64,000 nucleotides of DNA from Henningerozyma blattae CBS 6284 (taxonomy: Eukaryota; Ascomycota; Saccharomycetes; Saccharomycetales; Saccharomycetaceae). Below the pieces are notes generated by a model, which did not search any database, was not told the DNA's origin, and worked only from the letters and a program-made list of their open reading frames with translations. The stretch spans positions 186,001-250,000 of the forward strand of contig NC_020192.1 of the NCBI RefSeq assembly GCF_000315915.1, in the 5' to 3' direction. Each line of letters opens with the position of its first letter. Within the stretch, counting starts at the first letter, position 1. This document shows, piece by piece, positions 22,098 to 32,811 of the stretch. The translations under genes were made by a program, and so were the position numbers.

Positions 22098-22778
22098 TCA
22101 TATTTTAGGTTTATTTAAAACACCATTTTTAATTAATCTTGTTTCTAAATTTTTAATAGGGAATGACTCAGTAGTAGAAGAATTTGGATTTAATAATCCT
22201 TCAAATCCAATAATACGATCTTTCTCTTTACCATTAACATATACCACTAAACAAGGTAAAACACGAATATTTAATCTCTCTACTAAGAAAGGACATACTA
22301 CGGGATTTACTTTGAAGAATCTAGTGGTCATATAATTTGGTGCAATTGAATCTAATGATTCATCCATAAATTTACAACGGCTAAATGATTCCATTGAAAA
22401 ATTTAAAATAATCCTAGAATTTTGAGAATTTTCTATATTATTTTCAGAAATAGCTCTCATCAATTCTGATTCTTTAGTAAATATTTTAATTTTACCATAA
22501 CCCTCATCTTTCCTTCTTGCATTTTCAGACGCTTGCTTTAAATAGTTTGCCCATTCTTCTTTTCTTTTTTGTTCATATAGAGAATATTCTAAAGAATCAC
22601 CTTTGGCCAAATCTTCTAATAATTCATCAATATCTTCCGAACTATCTGTGCCATTATCATCTTCATCATTGCTTGGTCTGGATTCTTGAGAATTTATATA
22701 AGAATTAGTGGATACGTTGGCAGTCGAATCATTAGATCCTGCAAGATTTCCTTCAAAACGGTTTATATTGCTTGCCAT
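22098..22778 (-). CDS. PLP1: Plp1, phosducin-like protein
   Basis: Thioredoxin-fold cochaperone of the CCT chaperonin for tubulin and actin folding and G-protein signalling. 226 residues, against 230 in S. cerevisiae. The N-terminal half is acidic (SNDEDDNGTDSSEDIDELLEDL, about 36-57, low complexity). The thioredoxin-like part (about 100-210) shows IILNFSMESFSRCKFMDESL and VKVNPVVCPFLVERLNIRVLPCLVVYVNGK-type segments (here FFKVNPVVCPF, then LPCLVVYVNGKEKDRI). It lacks a redox CxxC, as phosducins do. CCT6 lies 11 kb away, but no operon-like link is implied. Confidence 0.9.
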   Translation of the reverse strand: MASNINRFEGNLAGSNDSTANVSTNSYINSQESRPSNDEDDNGTDSSEDIDELLEDLAKGDSLEYSLYEQKRKEEWANYLKQASENARRKDEGYGKIKIFTKESELMRAISENNIENSQNSRIILNFSMESFSRCKFMDESLDSIAPNYMTTRFFKVNPVVCPFLVERLNIRVLPCLVVYVNGKEKDRIIGFEGLLNPNSSTTESFPIKNLETRLIKNGVLNKPKI

Positions 22779-23565
22779 TTTTCAGTACAAATTTTTGGGT
22801 TATAACTTAAGTATACAACGTACTACATTTACAAAATTAACAGAATATTGCTTTTTTATTATTTTAATAAATAGGATTCTTAATAATAGAAATTTTTTTT
22901 TTCATTTTTCAAGACGCGATGAAGTTATTTAAAAATATATTATTTAAATATGATATGCTAGGTGGAAAAATTTAGGGATAACATTAGAACATTAAACTTG
23001 AAATCTTATTCAGTATCCTAATAAAATTACGCTTGTCATGTAATATTTTATTATTTTTTTATTATAAGAATTTTTGAACTCTTGTTGTTTGCTTGTATTT
23101 AACTTGTTTGGCCATTCTTGGTTAAGAAATTAGAATTGATTGATTAGCTGGCTATATAAAAGCGTATTTTGTATATGTGGTTATTATGGTGTTCTGTAAA
23201 ATTCATAGCTTGTTTCGTTTAGTAAACTATTTCACTTTCCAAATATTTAACCAATATATTATATTCGCGATGTATACTCCTCGCCCTTTTTCAAGAATTT
23301 AAAGATCTAATTTACAGTAACAGGGAATTGTGACTAAAAAAAACAGGTATACGTTCATTTACCTAACAACATTCTTCAATTTTAAAAGATAGTAATAAAG
23401 TAACTACTACAATCAAGATTGAATTAAGTGTACTGCTATAATACTCAATTTATTCTTTTTATTACTTTAATTATATATTATCTCAAGGTAATAATAACTA
23501 GCTATTTATTTGACTTATTTTATTTGATCATACCAATATTTACAAGATAGACATAGAGGGAAAAT
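22779..23565. other. Divergent intergenic region PLP1 / SEC10
   Basis: 790 bp, AT-rich. It contains a small GC-richer patch (about 23270-23290, ACTCCTCGCCC). No RNA gene or ORF with support was found. Confidence 0.5.
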
Positions 23566-26175
23566 ATGAATAATATCTACCAATTAGATCCGAAATGGCA
23601 ACGACTGTTAAATACCAATAATTTCTTGGGTGGTTTAACAGTGGACGAATTTGTTCAAGAACTTTGTAAAGATGATTCATTAAAGCAAAACTCTACTAGT
23701 ACATCAATCATTGAAATACAAGGCAGAAATGGAATAGATGACGGTACAACTACTGCTTTTGAAAAATTAGATCCAAAGCCATATATTAGAACATTAGAAT
23801 CAATTCTAAAAGAATTAAACAGTTTAAATGAAGAATCAAGCAATAAGAAGGCTGATTTAGCTAATCAGGTGGCATTACAAGAATTAACCCATGCTGAAAA
23901 TGTAATTCAATTATCTTCTAATTTGAATTCTGCATTCCAAACATATGATAATTTAGATACAAAATTATCAAATGTTATTCAAGTTGTAGCCCCATTAGGT
24001 GATAAATTAGAATCTGCTATTAGGAAAAAAAAGTCTTATATTAAATCAATTGATTTAATTAATCAATATAATAGCTTTTATGTGGATGATAAAGTATCAG
24101 ACCAATTAGAGTCTTTAAGAACATCACCAAATTGGAAAAAGAAGTTACAAGCTGTTATATTAGTTAAAAATGTTTTAATATTGGCTCATAAGATTGAAAC
24201 AAATTCCTTGCCTAAAACAAGTCAAACTACACAGATAATTGAAGAATATGCAGGTTTAATGGAAAATAGCTTATTAGAAAATTTTAATTCTGCATACCGT
24301 GATAATAATTTTATTCAACTTAATGAAATTGCTTTAATTTTAGATCATTTAAATGGTGGTGTTAACGTCATTCAAAGTTTTATTAATCAACATTCCTATT
24401 TTATTGATGCAAAACAATTAGAATTAGATGAAAAAAATGGTATGCTATTGCTAGATGAAGCTATAAAAGTAAGATTAATGAATGTAGAAATTCATGGAGT
24501 AATATATGAAGATAAAATGCTTGCGATATTAAATGATATAGAAGAAGTTATTAAAAAGGAATCTAAGATTGTTAAAAGAGTGTTTGAAGAAAGAGCTCCT
24601 CGTGTTTTACAATTATTCATTCAAAGAATTTTTGCACAAAAAATTGAAAGCAAAGTAGAATTTTTATTATCAACTTCTTTATCCCTATCTGACCTTGCTT
24701 TCGTAAGAATGTTGCATGGCTTATATTCCTTATTTGGTAATTTTGTAAAGGATCTATCTGAATATTTTCAAGCATTAGAATTAAATTCGGATAATAACTT
24801 ATCATCTACTTTAGATCAATGTTATTCTGACTTATTTTCCAAATATCTATTTGATAGATCAAATTATTTTGATATTGAAAAAAGATCATTAGAGGCAATT
24901 CTGATTGAAAAAACTTCTAATTTTAGTTTGAAGCACGAGAAGGAAGTCAGATCTAAGGCACTATTAAATAATTTTAACAATAAATACTTGAATGGTAGAA
25001 ACAATCAAAACAATACGTCTAAATTAGACGAAAGTTTGGGCTCGAATTATTTAACAAATAAAGATACTGAAGGTAAATTATCACAGATTAATAATTTCTT
25101 TAAATCGCATTTGGATAGAGATTTAATGGGCTCTCGTGGTGGATCTTTCAAGCGTACAAATACAAACAGTGATTTAAACAGAAATAGCAATGACAATAGT
25201 AATTCCAATTTTAATTCCTCACTGGAAAATGATAATCAACCAGATCCAGATTTCAATTTAAAAAGTGCAGATTCAATGCTTAAATGCGTTGTTGAATCTA
25301 TAGCAAGATTGATGGAATTGACGCCGAATAAAACTGCAGATTTCAGCTTTGAAGTCTTAGAACTAATTTTTGTTGGTATTATTAATTCTTATATTGAAGT
25401 TTCATTAGAAATTGCATATTATAAAATAACTAAAGTTGATGCAGCTGCACAATCAGATATTAATTTATCTTATTTACAATATTTAGCGATTAGCACAGAA
25501 ATAATATCATTGATTTCAGCATCAATTAAAGTGGTGTTTTTACCTTTACTAGTAAATTCTCCTGATATTAAAAAAAAATTAATTGCATTAACAAATAATC
25601 AAATCAAAAAATGTGAAATGCTGATAAATTTAATTTTAGAAGAGGTTTCACAAGTATTTGAATCCAAATTTATCAATGCTTTATCAAAACAAAAGAAAAA
25701 AGACTTTGTTCCAAATGAAAAAGATTTATTAGACCAAGATACTGTTCCTGCAGTTGAGATAGGAAATATTATCATACAGTTACATTCTCAAGCTGTATTA
25801 TATTTAAAAGGCAAAAATTTAGAAAACTTCTTATCAAAGATTGGTGATATATTATATAGGCTATTATTGGATCACTACGGGAAATTCCAAGTCAATTCAA
25901 TTGGTGGTATTGTTATTACCAAGGATATTATTGGTATACAAAACACTATAGAAGAATGGGCATCCCCATATATTTTAGACAAATTTGCAACACTAAGAGA
26001 GTTGGCGAATCTATTTACTGTTCAGCCAGATTTATTGGAATCACTGACAAAAGAAGGTCATTTACAAGATTTAAACAAAGATATCATTTCAACCTATATT
26101 TCAAACAGAGAAGACTTTAACCATGAGAGTTTCATTAATAATGTCAAGATGAGCTTCAAACAACGTGTCCTCTAG
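23566..26175 (+). CDS. SEC10: Sec10, exocyst subunit
   Basis: Subunit of the eight-protein exocyst that tethers secretory vesicles to the plasma membrane. It contacts Sec15 and the other CATCHR subunits. 869 residues, against 871 in S. cerevisiae. N-terminal LDPKWQRLL, a long coiled region at about 75-150 (LNSLNEESSNKKADLANQ) and the segment LENFNSAYRDNNFIQLNE with LDHLNGGVNVIQSFINQHS (about 243-285) match Sec10. A Ser/Asn-rich loop around residues 475-560 is low complexity. SEC5, another exocyst gene, is in the same window. Confidence 0.95.
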   Translation: MNNIYQLDPKWQRLLNTNNFLGGLTVDEFVQELCKDDSLKQNSTSTSIIEIQGRNGIDDGTTTAFEKLDPKPYIRTLESILKELNSLNEESSNKKADLANQVALQELTHAENVIQLSSNLNSAFQTYDNLDTKLSNVIQVVAPLGDKLESAIRKKKSYIKSIDLINQYNSFYVDDKVSDQLESLRTSPNWKKKLQAVILVKNVLILAHKIETNSLPKTSQTTQIIEEYAGLMENSLLENFNSAYRDNNFIQLNEIALILDHLNGGVNVIQSFINQHSYFIDAKQLELDEKNGMLLLDEAIKVRLMNVEIHGVIYEDKMLAILNDIEEVIKKESKIVKRVFEERAPRVLQLFIQRIFAQKIESKVEFLLSTSLSLSDLAFVRMLHGLYSLFGNFVKDLSEYFQALELNSDNNLSSTLDQCYSDLFSKYLFDRSNYFDIEKRSLEAILIEKTSNFSLKHEKEVRSKALLNNFNNKYLNGRNNQNNTSKLDESLGSNYLTNKDTEGKLSQINNFFKSHLDRDLMGSRGGSFKRTNTNSDLNRNSNDNSNSNFNSSLENDNQPDPDFNLKSADSMLKCVVESIARLMELTPNKTADFSFEVLELIFVGIINSYIEVSLEIAYYKITKVDAAAQSDINLSYLQYLAISTEIISLISASIKVVFLPLLVNSPDIKKKLIALTNNQIKKCEMLINLILEEVSQVFESKFINALSKQKKKDFVPNEKDLLDQDTVPAVEIGNIIIQLHSQAVLYLKGKNLENFLSKIGDILYRLLLDHYGKFQVNSIGGIVITKDIIGIQNTIEEWASPYILDKFATLRELANLFTVQPDLLESLTKEGHLQDLNKDIISTYISNREDFNHESFINNVKMSFKQRVL

Positions 26176-26580
26176 TTAATGATTGTTAAGAGTATTAATT
26201 TTGGAGACAGGCAGTCATTCTATAAGTGAAACATTTTAAAGAAAAAGTTTAATAGATTATATAATTTACAATATATTTAGTATTTAAATGTAAATGAATG
26301 AGTATCTATTTCTGCAAGTAATTAAGCGCTTAGTCTTATATCTTATTTTAACTTTTGATAAGATATTCCTGTAAGGTATTTCTAAGCTAAGCCATTGTTT
26401 AATAATCCGATTAAGAAAATATTTAAGACAGCTTGGCGATAAGAATGAAATAAAAAAAAAGTGAAACTGTACAAATTCCACAAGATATAATATCAATAAT
26501 AATAATTCGACCTTTGTGTTCCTAATCAATGAACAAAACTCTTTACAATATAGATTAGTATATCATTAAAGTAATACAAG
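26176..26580. other. Intergenic region SEC10-SAS4
   Basis: AT-rich. Holds the SEC10 3' end and the SAS4 promoter. CDC1, the S. cerevisiae neighbour here, is absent and no relic of it was seen. Confidence 0.5.
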
Positions 26581-28278
26581 ATGCCAAAGAAGCGCACTAA
26601 TATTGATGATTATTTAGATCCTGAAGTCGAGAAGTCTGAAGTTTTAAATAATACAGAAAACTCTACCAAGAAATCCTCATCATCAAGATCATTACGAAAT
26701 AAGAATAGTCAAGATGAAATTATTCAAGTAGGGAAGTATGATTTTGATAAGCCAGAATATGAGTTGGATCCGAAGAAAAGACTACAGGTTATCATTAACG
26801 CTTCCCTATATAAACGTCGCAAATATAATAAGAATATCCATGCTGATGTTAGCGAATCACTAGATAGTATGAACAGTAGTTTACCTATGACTTCTAATAA
26901 TAATTTGGTTAATGAAGATCTTAAGGATGATATTTTATATCAAAAGAAAGAAGAAATCCAGCAATTAATAATGAATAAAAAAAAGTTAATCAGTGATATG
27001 GCTTTAAAAATTGACAAAATCAATTCTAAAAACAGTTCATTAAGTTCTTCAAGTATCTCTTCAAAAGAGATGACAATTGACCTCTTGGCTGATGATAAAT
27101 ATAAAGCTTTCCATAAGAAAATGGTAAGACAAGAGGCCCGAATGATTGAAGGTGATATCATAGAAGCAGAACAAGAAGCAGAGTGTTTACAGCTATTAAG
27201 AGATAAACTATTGATGCCACATTGGATTACAACTCTATTGAAGGCTACAATTGTTAATGATCCTACAGATGCAACTGAACTCGATAATAAAAGAACCCTC
27301 ACTATGGAATTATTAAATCACATATTGGAAAGATATAATGAATTACTAAAACTAAAGACAACTTTAACGAAAAATCAGAAACACCCACCTATTCAAAAGA
27401 ATATTAATAGACAGAAATATTACGATAGGATAGATAGGCATGTTCTTGTTGGGTACCAAAGTTCATCTGATGAAGAGGAAGAAGATATGACGGTCAACGA
27501 AATACGGGAACGAAGAAGGAAGAAGAGAATTGATCAGCTAGGATACCCTATTCACATTGGTTTGGCTAAGTTTAACGTACTGACACCTACTTACGAAATT
27601 ATAGCCGAGCCTTTACAAAAATCCTATGTTTTGAAATTAAACACTAAGGAAAGAAGTGTATGGAAGAATCGTGAAGATCCATATAGGCGAATAGAATATT
27701 ATGCAAGACTACCTAATCAAATTGCACAATATAAGCGTACTACTATCGTTCGTCCCAGTCCAACAGATAATAGCACCAAAGAAGTAATCGAATCTAATCC
27801 AAATGTATCAGTCACAAAACAAATTGTTTCAGATAAAAGCAACGACACTGCCAAAATGAACTCTGAAGATATTATCATAAGTAACCCTGAACAGGATGAT
27901 AGAACAGAAAGCAATATTAGTACTGTACAGCCACCTAAAGCCGTTGAAGATCCAATAATTAACATTCTTACACCTAAAATTCAGAATCCTATAACATTGG
28001 AATCATCAGCTTCCAAAAATAAAAAGACCAATGAATTAATTTCACCTGGTAATAGCTCTTCAAATATAGCAAATCCAGATGGATATCTTAAAGAGCAATC
28101 ACCAGAGGCTACAACATCTTCAGTAGGTGATAGTGGATATCCTAAAACAGCGGTAAATTCTAAATCTTTGAATTTTGTGGCCAATAAATATCAAAAGCAA
28201 TTAAATACCTCGACTAAAGATTCTAAAACTAAAGTAAATTTGCATTCATATAATGTTACAACCATCTCTACCGAATAG
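26581..28278 (+). CDS. SAS4: Sas4, subunit of the SAS histone acetyltransferase complex
   Basis: With Sas2 and Sas5, Sas4 acetylates histone H4 Lys16 and limits the spread of silencing. 565 residues, longer than the 481 of S. cerevisiae. The conserved Sas4 domain lies at about 170-220, with YKAFHKKMVRQEARMIEGD and a following EAECLQLLRDKLLMPHW. A second conserved block (about 320-390) includes LGYPIHIGLAKFNVLTPTYE. The C-terminal 160 residues are Ser/Asn/Pro-rich and probably disordered, which explains the extra length. Position next to PLP1 and CSN9 matches YDR181C. Confidence 0.88.
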   Translation: MPKKRTNIDDYLDPEVEKSEVLNNTENSTKKSSSSRSLRNKNSQDEIIQVGKYDFDKPEYELDPKKRLQVIINASLYKRRKYNKNIHADVSESLDSMNSSLPMTSNNNLVNEDLKDDILYQKKEEIQQLIMNKKKLISDMALKIDKINSKNSSLSSSSISSKEMTIDLLADDKYKAFHKKMVRQEARMIEGDIIEAEQEAECLQLLRDKLLMPHWITTLLKATIVNDPTDATELDNKRTLTMELLNHILERYNELLKLKTTLTKNQKHPPIQKNINRQKYYDRIDRHVLVGYQSSSDEEEEDMTVNEIRERRRKKRIDQLGYPIHIGLAKFNVLTPTYEIIAEPLQKSYVLKLNTKERSVWKNREDPYRRIEYYARLPNQIAQYKRTTIVRPSPTDNSTKEVIESNPNVSVTKQIVSDKSNDTAKMNSEDIIISNPEQDDRTESNISTVQPPKAVEDPIINILTPKIQNPITLESSASKNKKTNELISPGNSSSNIANPDGYLKEQSPEATTSSVGDSGYPKTAVNSKSLNFVANKYQKQLNTSTKDSKTKVNLHSYNVTTISTE

Positions 28279-29046
28279 ATGCATATTAATAATTCACAAA
28301 AATATATTCTTGTAGAAATTTCAACACACAATACTCTTATTGAAGGATAGCCTGTTAATATTGAGTCAATAACTAAATTTATGAAGACCAATGTTTTTTT
28401 TCAAAAAAAAAGAAGATAAACACCCTGCAAATATTGAATTCAATAATTCCACTTGAGGTAATATGATTTAAATTTTAATAAGGAACTATTAAATTTATTT
28501 CTGTAAATTTATGGAGTTAATACACAAGACCATATGCTATTGAGATATTTTAGAAATGATAATAGTAACTGGATAATACTCCATATCATAAGGGTAAATA
28601 GTGTCAAAGCTATGAATATATATAGGGATATTGATATAGATTATAAATTGTAGAATAATAATAAAGTTCAACACGAAAAAAATAATAAATAGACACTAAT
28701 TAATAAAAATGAAATATTTTTCTATAACAGTAGATTTTCTTTAATTTTAATATGTTTAAACACTTTAATTAAAAAACATATAAATAAATAAAATGTAAAT
28801 TCTGCAAAATATCAATTGGTAATAATGAACCTAATTATTAAGTTGGATGAAATTATTATTAGTATATAAATTTATATTATTGGGGCATCAGATTCTCTCT
28901 TAGCATTTTATATGCGATGTACGTTTGTATAAATATGAACTCGGCAAGTTATAGCGAAGCCTTCACTTTTAAATTTATTAAAATTCTTTAGGGACTACTA
29001 GATCAAAAAAGTTCAACGTAAAAATATTGTTAATACTAGTAACGTT
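28279..29046. other. Intergenic region SAS4-CSN9
   Basis: 770 bp, very AT-rich. SCC2 (YDR180W) is expected here in S. cerevisiae order but there is no trace of it. No RNA gene or ORF was seen. Confidence 0.5.
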
Positions 29047-29580
29047 ATGGTTAGCCAATCGATTATAAAATGTATCCAGATACCTAATAAATATCATTAT
29101 AAGCAAGAATGGGTTGATACGATACGAAACCAAGGATCAATGGAAGATATTAAAATATTGGAAATATTTTCATTTGGTAGTGTAAATGATATAATACGGT
29201 ATCCAGATATTTATAATTTTATTTACAATGATCAAAAAATGATAAATAAAATAGAGAAATTATGTTTGATAGATATCAGTAATAAATATCGTACTATCAA
29301 ATATGAAGAAATTCGAAAAACTTTAAATAATTTTGAAATCAAAGATTTTGAAATTGAAGAGTATTTAATTCAATTAAATGAATTTTTCCAATGTAAAATT
29401 GATTCTATTGATAAAGTTATAGAATTTACCAATGTTATGGATTGTAGAGACGTGTATTGTGGTGAAAGTGAATTATACCTTGTAGATATGAAGAATATAG
29501 TGACCAAAGATTTCTTATTGGAATCTTTAAATCAATGGAAGAATAAATTAAATAATGAGATAATAGGTAAAAGTGAGTAA
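29047..29580 (+). CDS. CSN9: Csn9, COP9 signalosome-like subunit
   Basis: Small subunit of the yeast COP9 signalosome, which removes Rub1 from the cullin Cdc53 and affects the pheromone response. 177 residues, against 162 in S. cerevisiae. It resembles the remembered Csn9 sequence across its length: PNKYHYKQEWVDT near the N-terminus, LEIFSFG at 38-44, and the diagnostic MDCRDVYCGESEL (about 130-142), followed by VTKDFLLESLNQWKNKL. The fold is a degenerate PCI/winged-helix type. It precedes SDH4 on the opposite strand, as in YDR179C/YDR178W. Confidence 0.9.
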   Translation: MVSQSIIKCIQIPNKYHYKQEWVDTIRNQGSMEDIKILEIFSFGSVNDIIRYPDIYNFIYNDQKMINKIEKLCLIDISNKYRTIKYEEIRKTLNNFEIKDFEIEEYLIQLNEFFQCKIDSIDKVIEFTNVMDCRDVYCGESELYLVDMKNIVTKDFLLESLNQWKNKLNNEIIGKSE

Positions 29581-29715
29581 GAGAGAATATTGAGTAGAAT
29601 AAATAAATACGTGAGAAAATAAATAAATAGATAGATAAATAGGTATTTAATAGAATAAATAAATAATATATATATAAACAAGTGACAGAAGCAAAAGATC
29701 AAATCATTGTTTGGT

Positions 29716-30312
29716 TTACTCCTTTGCATCCTTCTTGATCAATTCAGAATCATTATTTGTGAATAAAGCTTTGATAGTCTTTGAAAATCCAACGTCATTC
29801 TTTTCAAATTGATAGATCCCGTAAAATGATACTAAAGAACCAGCATACAACATCCATATACAATAGTTGTGCCAATTCCCGTATAATCTTCTTGGAATAT
29901 AATCTTCAATGGATGATTCTAGTTCCAAACCACAATGAACTAATACTGCAGCAGCCATTAATCCATCAGTAACAGCACCTAATTCACCACCAGTTACCAA
30001 AGAAGCTGTAACTAATGGCAATACTGAAATTTCTACAGCTCTTTCAAAGAACCAATGGTGAGACCCAGTTGACTTATTAACTGGTTGTGGGATGAAAGCT
30101 TCATTAACATCACCAATAACACCACCAGGGACTTGTGGTTGCATTGGTAATAATGGAATCTTGAAATTAGCAGGTGAGGTTGTGTGGAAGCTAGATATCT
30201 TTATTAAGCTGCTTGTAGAAAGCAATGGAGTATGGGTCTTCAACAAAGTTGAAGATAAGGCTGATCTTGCAACCGATTGCTTGCATAGAGTTCTTGGTAA
30301 TAGATATGACAT
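29716..30312 (-). CDS. SDH4: Sdh4, membrane-anchor subunit of succinate dehydrogenase
   Basis: Anchors complex II in the mitochondrial inner membrane and helps form the ubiquinone site with Sdh3. 198 residues, against 181 in S. cerevisiae. The N-terminal 45 residues are basic, hydroxylated and acid-poor (SYLLPRTLCKQSVARSALS), as for a matrix presequence. Conserved blocks are GSHHWFFERAVEISVLPLV (83-101), a second helix with VLVHCGLE (123-130) and DYIPRR (137-142), a known quinone-site neighbourhood, then a third helix (148-168). The S. cerevisiae paralogue SHH4 (YLR164W) also maps next to MAS1, so this gene stands for both. Confidence 0.93.
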   Translation of the reverse strand: MSYLLPRTLCKQSVARSALSSTLLKTHTPLLSTSSLIKISSFHTTSPANFKIPLLPMQPQVPGGVIGDVNEAFIPQPVNKSTGSHHWFFERAVEISVLPLVTASLVTGGELGAVTDGLMAAAVLVHCGLELESSIEDYIPRRLYGNWHNYCIWMLYAGSLVSFYGIYQFEKNDVGFSKTIKALFTNNDSELIKKDAKE

Positions 30313-30698
30313 TTTCCTACGTATATGTGATATGTGAATGAGTTAATAAATTTGTATATATATATATGGATATATATATGTTAATTTTTTATAATGATTT
30401 TTTTTATTTCCTTCTATTATAGATTCCTGAAAACTAAGGGATATCTTAATGAACGTTAATGGAAATCAGATGAGCTTACTGATCTTTAGCAAATGTATAT
30501 GACTGATCGTGCTAGACTAAAGAATGTGAACCACTATCTATGCCTTTAAATAAATCTCTTATCCATTAGATCAATTATTAAATTAAATACTTGTCGATAA
30601 ATATATATATATATATATCTTAATTACTCTAAGAATGAATCATGCATTATCCAATTCCTAGTAAATAAGGGAGATAGAAAACACACTCCGATTCGGCC

Positions 30699-30705
30699 TA
30701 GGGTT
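30699..30705 (-). promoter_or_regulatory. Tbf1-type motif (AACCCTA, reverse strand)
   Basis: TAGGGTT on the + strand, a core like that bound by the telomere-repeat factor Tbf1. It pairs with AACCCTA at 30760-30766, with CACGTG at 30738-30743 between them. Binding is inferred. Confidence 0.35.
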
Positions 30706-30759
30706 ATACCCATTTTTCTGTGGTATAAAGCCTATTGCACGTGCTTGTTTCTGAAATTT

Positions 30760-30766
30760 AACCCTA
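30760..30766 (+). promoter_or_regulatory. Tbf1-type motif (AACCCTA)
   Basis: Partner of the inverted motif at 30699-30705. It lies 294 bp upstream of MAS1 and 448 bp upstream of SDH4. Binding is inferred. Confidence 0.35.
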
Positions 30767-30944
30767 TGTTATAGCTGTACCAACCCTGGGTTTGTTTCCG
30801 GATTCGGATATCACGCGGCTAGAAAAAATTAGCATTATTAAGGTATAGGAATTTGTTAAAGCTCTTATATATATAATTATAAATAGTTTTATATATATAT
30901 ATATATATGTATATGTATATATAATATTTTTATATAGCATCATT

Positions 30945-31000
30945 ATAAATTAAGAGAGCAATAAATTAAGAGAGCAATAAATTAAGGGAGCAATAAATTA
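30945..31000 (+). repeat. 16-bp tandem repeat, about 3.5 copies
   Basis: Units ATAAATTAAGAGAGCA at 30945-30960 and 30961-30976, then a one-base variant at 30977-30992 and a partial copy. It ends about 60 bp before the MAS1 start, so it probably lies in the promoter or 5' leader. Confidence 0.9.
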
Positions 31001-31059
31001 GCTCATACAGATACATACACATATCTATACATACGAGAGTCGAATCTACTCAAGAGAAA

Positions 31060-32559
31060 ATGCTACGCAATATCATAAGAAACAAAGCTGCAGGACGTTT
31101 GTTATTAAATTCTTCGAGATCAATAGCAAAGAATAATATCAATCCATCATTATTACGATTATATTCTGCCGTTCAACAATCTACAAATTCTAATATTGGT
31201 TCTAATATTGAAGAATTTTCCAATGTAATACCTGGTACAAAAACTACAGTGTTAAGTAATGGTCTAACAGTAGCATCCGAATATATTCCAAACACATCTA
31301 CTGCATCAATTGGTATTTATGTGGATGCTGGTTCAAGAGCCGAAAATAGTAAAAATAATGGTACTGCTCATTTTTTGGAACATTTAGCTTTCAAAGGTAC
31401 CACCACGAGATCTCAAAGGGATATTGAATTAGTAATTGAAAATTTAGGATCACATTTGAATGCTTATACTTCTCGTGAAAACACAGTCTATTATGCCAAG
31501 ACATTAAAAGATAATATCCCCAATGCCATTGACATATTGAGCGATATCCTAACGAAATCTACGTTAGATAAAAATGCCATTGAGAGAGAAAGATCTGTTA
31601 TTATTAGAGAAAGTGAAGAAGTTGACCAAATGTATGATGAAGTTGTATTTGATCATTTGCATGAGATTGTTTATAAAGATCAACCTCTTGGTAGAACCAT
31701 TCTTGGTCCTATTAAGAATATCAATACTATTCAAAGGAATGATTTACAGAATTATATCACTACAAATTATAAAGGTGATAGAATGGTATTAGCAGGCGCA
31801 GGTGATGTGAATCATGAAGAATTGGTTAAATATGCAGAAAAATATTTTGGTCATGTTAAGAAGTCTGATTCCCCTTTACCATTGGGGTCGCCAAGAGGTC
31901 CACTACCAGTTTTCAACGGAGGTGAACGATTAATATCTGAACCTTCATTACCTACAACTCATATTGTTATTAGTGTAGAAGGTGTATCATGGTCAGCCCC
32001 TGATTATTTTGTAGCATTAGCTACTCAAGCTATTGTAGGCAATTGGGATCGTGCATTAGGTGCAGGTACTAATTCTCCATCTCCATTAGCAGTTGCTGCT
32101 TCTAATGATAATAATAATACCCTTGCTAACTCATACATGTCATTTTCCACATCATACGCAGATACTGGTTTATGGGGTATTTATATCATTAGTGACAGTA
32201 AAGCTCATCAACCTAAATTAATTATCAATGAAATTATGAAAGAATGGAACCGTATTAAATCAGGTAATATCACTGATGAAGAAGTTAATCGTTCCAAAGC
32301 TCAATTAAAAGCTGCCCTAGTATTATCATTAGATGGTTCTACCTCTATATTGGAAGATATGGGTAGGCAGATTGTAACCACTGGTAAAAGACTAACGCCA
32401 GAAGAAATGTTCAAGAAAGTCGATCAAATTACTAAAGATGATATTATCATGTGGGCTAATTATAGATTAAAGGATAAGCCTGTTGCCATGGTAGGGTTAG
32501 GTAATGTAGAAAAGATTCCTTCATTAAAGGAAATTGAAAATCAATTACAAAAGAACTAA
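31060..32559 (+). CDS. MAS1: Mas1, beta subunit of mitochondrial processing peptidase
   Basis: Catalytic subunit of the matrix peptidase that, with Mas2, removes presequences from imported proteins. 499 residues, against 462 in S. cerevisiae. The M16 zinc motif is intact: HFLEH (H104, E107, H108) with the distal ligand E184 in IIRESEE, giving the inverzincin spacing. The N-terminus (LRNIIRNKAAGRLLLNSSR) is a good mitochondrial presequence. The extra length is mostly an extended presequence region and an Asn-rich loop (NDNNNTLANS, about 349-358). SDH4 is its divergent neighbour. Confidence 0.97.
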   Translation: MLRNIIRNKAAGRLLLNSSRSIAKNNINPSLLRLYSAVQQSTNSNIGSNIEEFSNVIPGTKTTVLSNGLTVASEYIPNTSTASIGIYVDAGSRAENSKNNGTAHFLEHLAFKGTTTRSQRDIELVIENLGSHLNAYTSRENTVYYAKTLKDNIPNAIDILSDILTKSTLDKNAIERERSVIIRESEEVDQMYDEVVFDHLHEIVYKDQPLGRTILGPIKNINTIQRNDLQNYITTNYKGDRMVLAGAGDVNHEELVKYAEKYFGHVKKSDSPLPLGSPRGPLPVFNGGERLISEPSLPTTHIVISVEGVSWSAPDYFVALATQAIVGNWDRALGAGTNSPSPLAVAASNDNNNTLANSYMSFSTSYADTGLWGIYIISDSKAHQPKLIINEIMKEWNRIKSGNITDEEVNRSKAQLKAALVLSLDGSTSILEDMGRQIVTTGKRLTPEEMFKKVDQITKDDIIMWANYRLKDKPVAMVGLGNVEKIPSLKEIENQLQKN

Positions 32560-32811
32560 AACAAAAAACAAAAAAACAAATGATATTAATTATAAACGAC
32601 ATGAATCAATGATTTGTAAAGACAAATACATTTTAAATAGTTATACATAATAAAAAAGAAGTACTGTAAAAGAATACATACAAATAAAAATTATAAAAAA
32701 CACAAAATTATGATGATAATAATAATACATAGATAATGATGAGAAATACATGACGAGAGAGAGGGGAAAAAAAAAAGGAAAGAAAAAAATTAAGCAGAAA
32801 TTGTTTTAGAT

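Larger units (their letters stand above)
30313..31059. other. Divergent intergenic region SDH4 / MAS1
   Basis: Shared promoter of two mitochondrial genes. It has TATATA microsatellites (30355-30380, 30599-30618, about 30889-30923), a GC-richer core at 30680-30830 with two Tbf1-type motifs flanking a CACGTG, and a 16-bp tandem repeat at 30945-31000. Confidence 0.55.
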
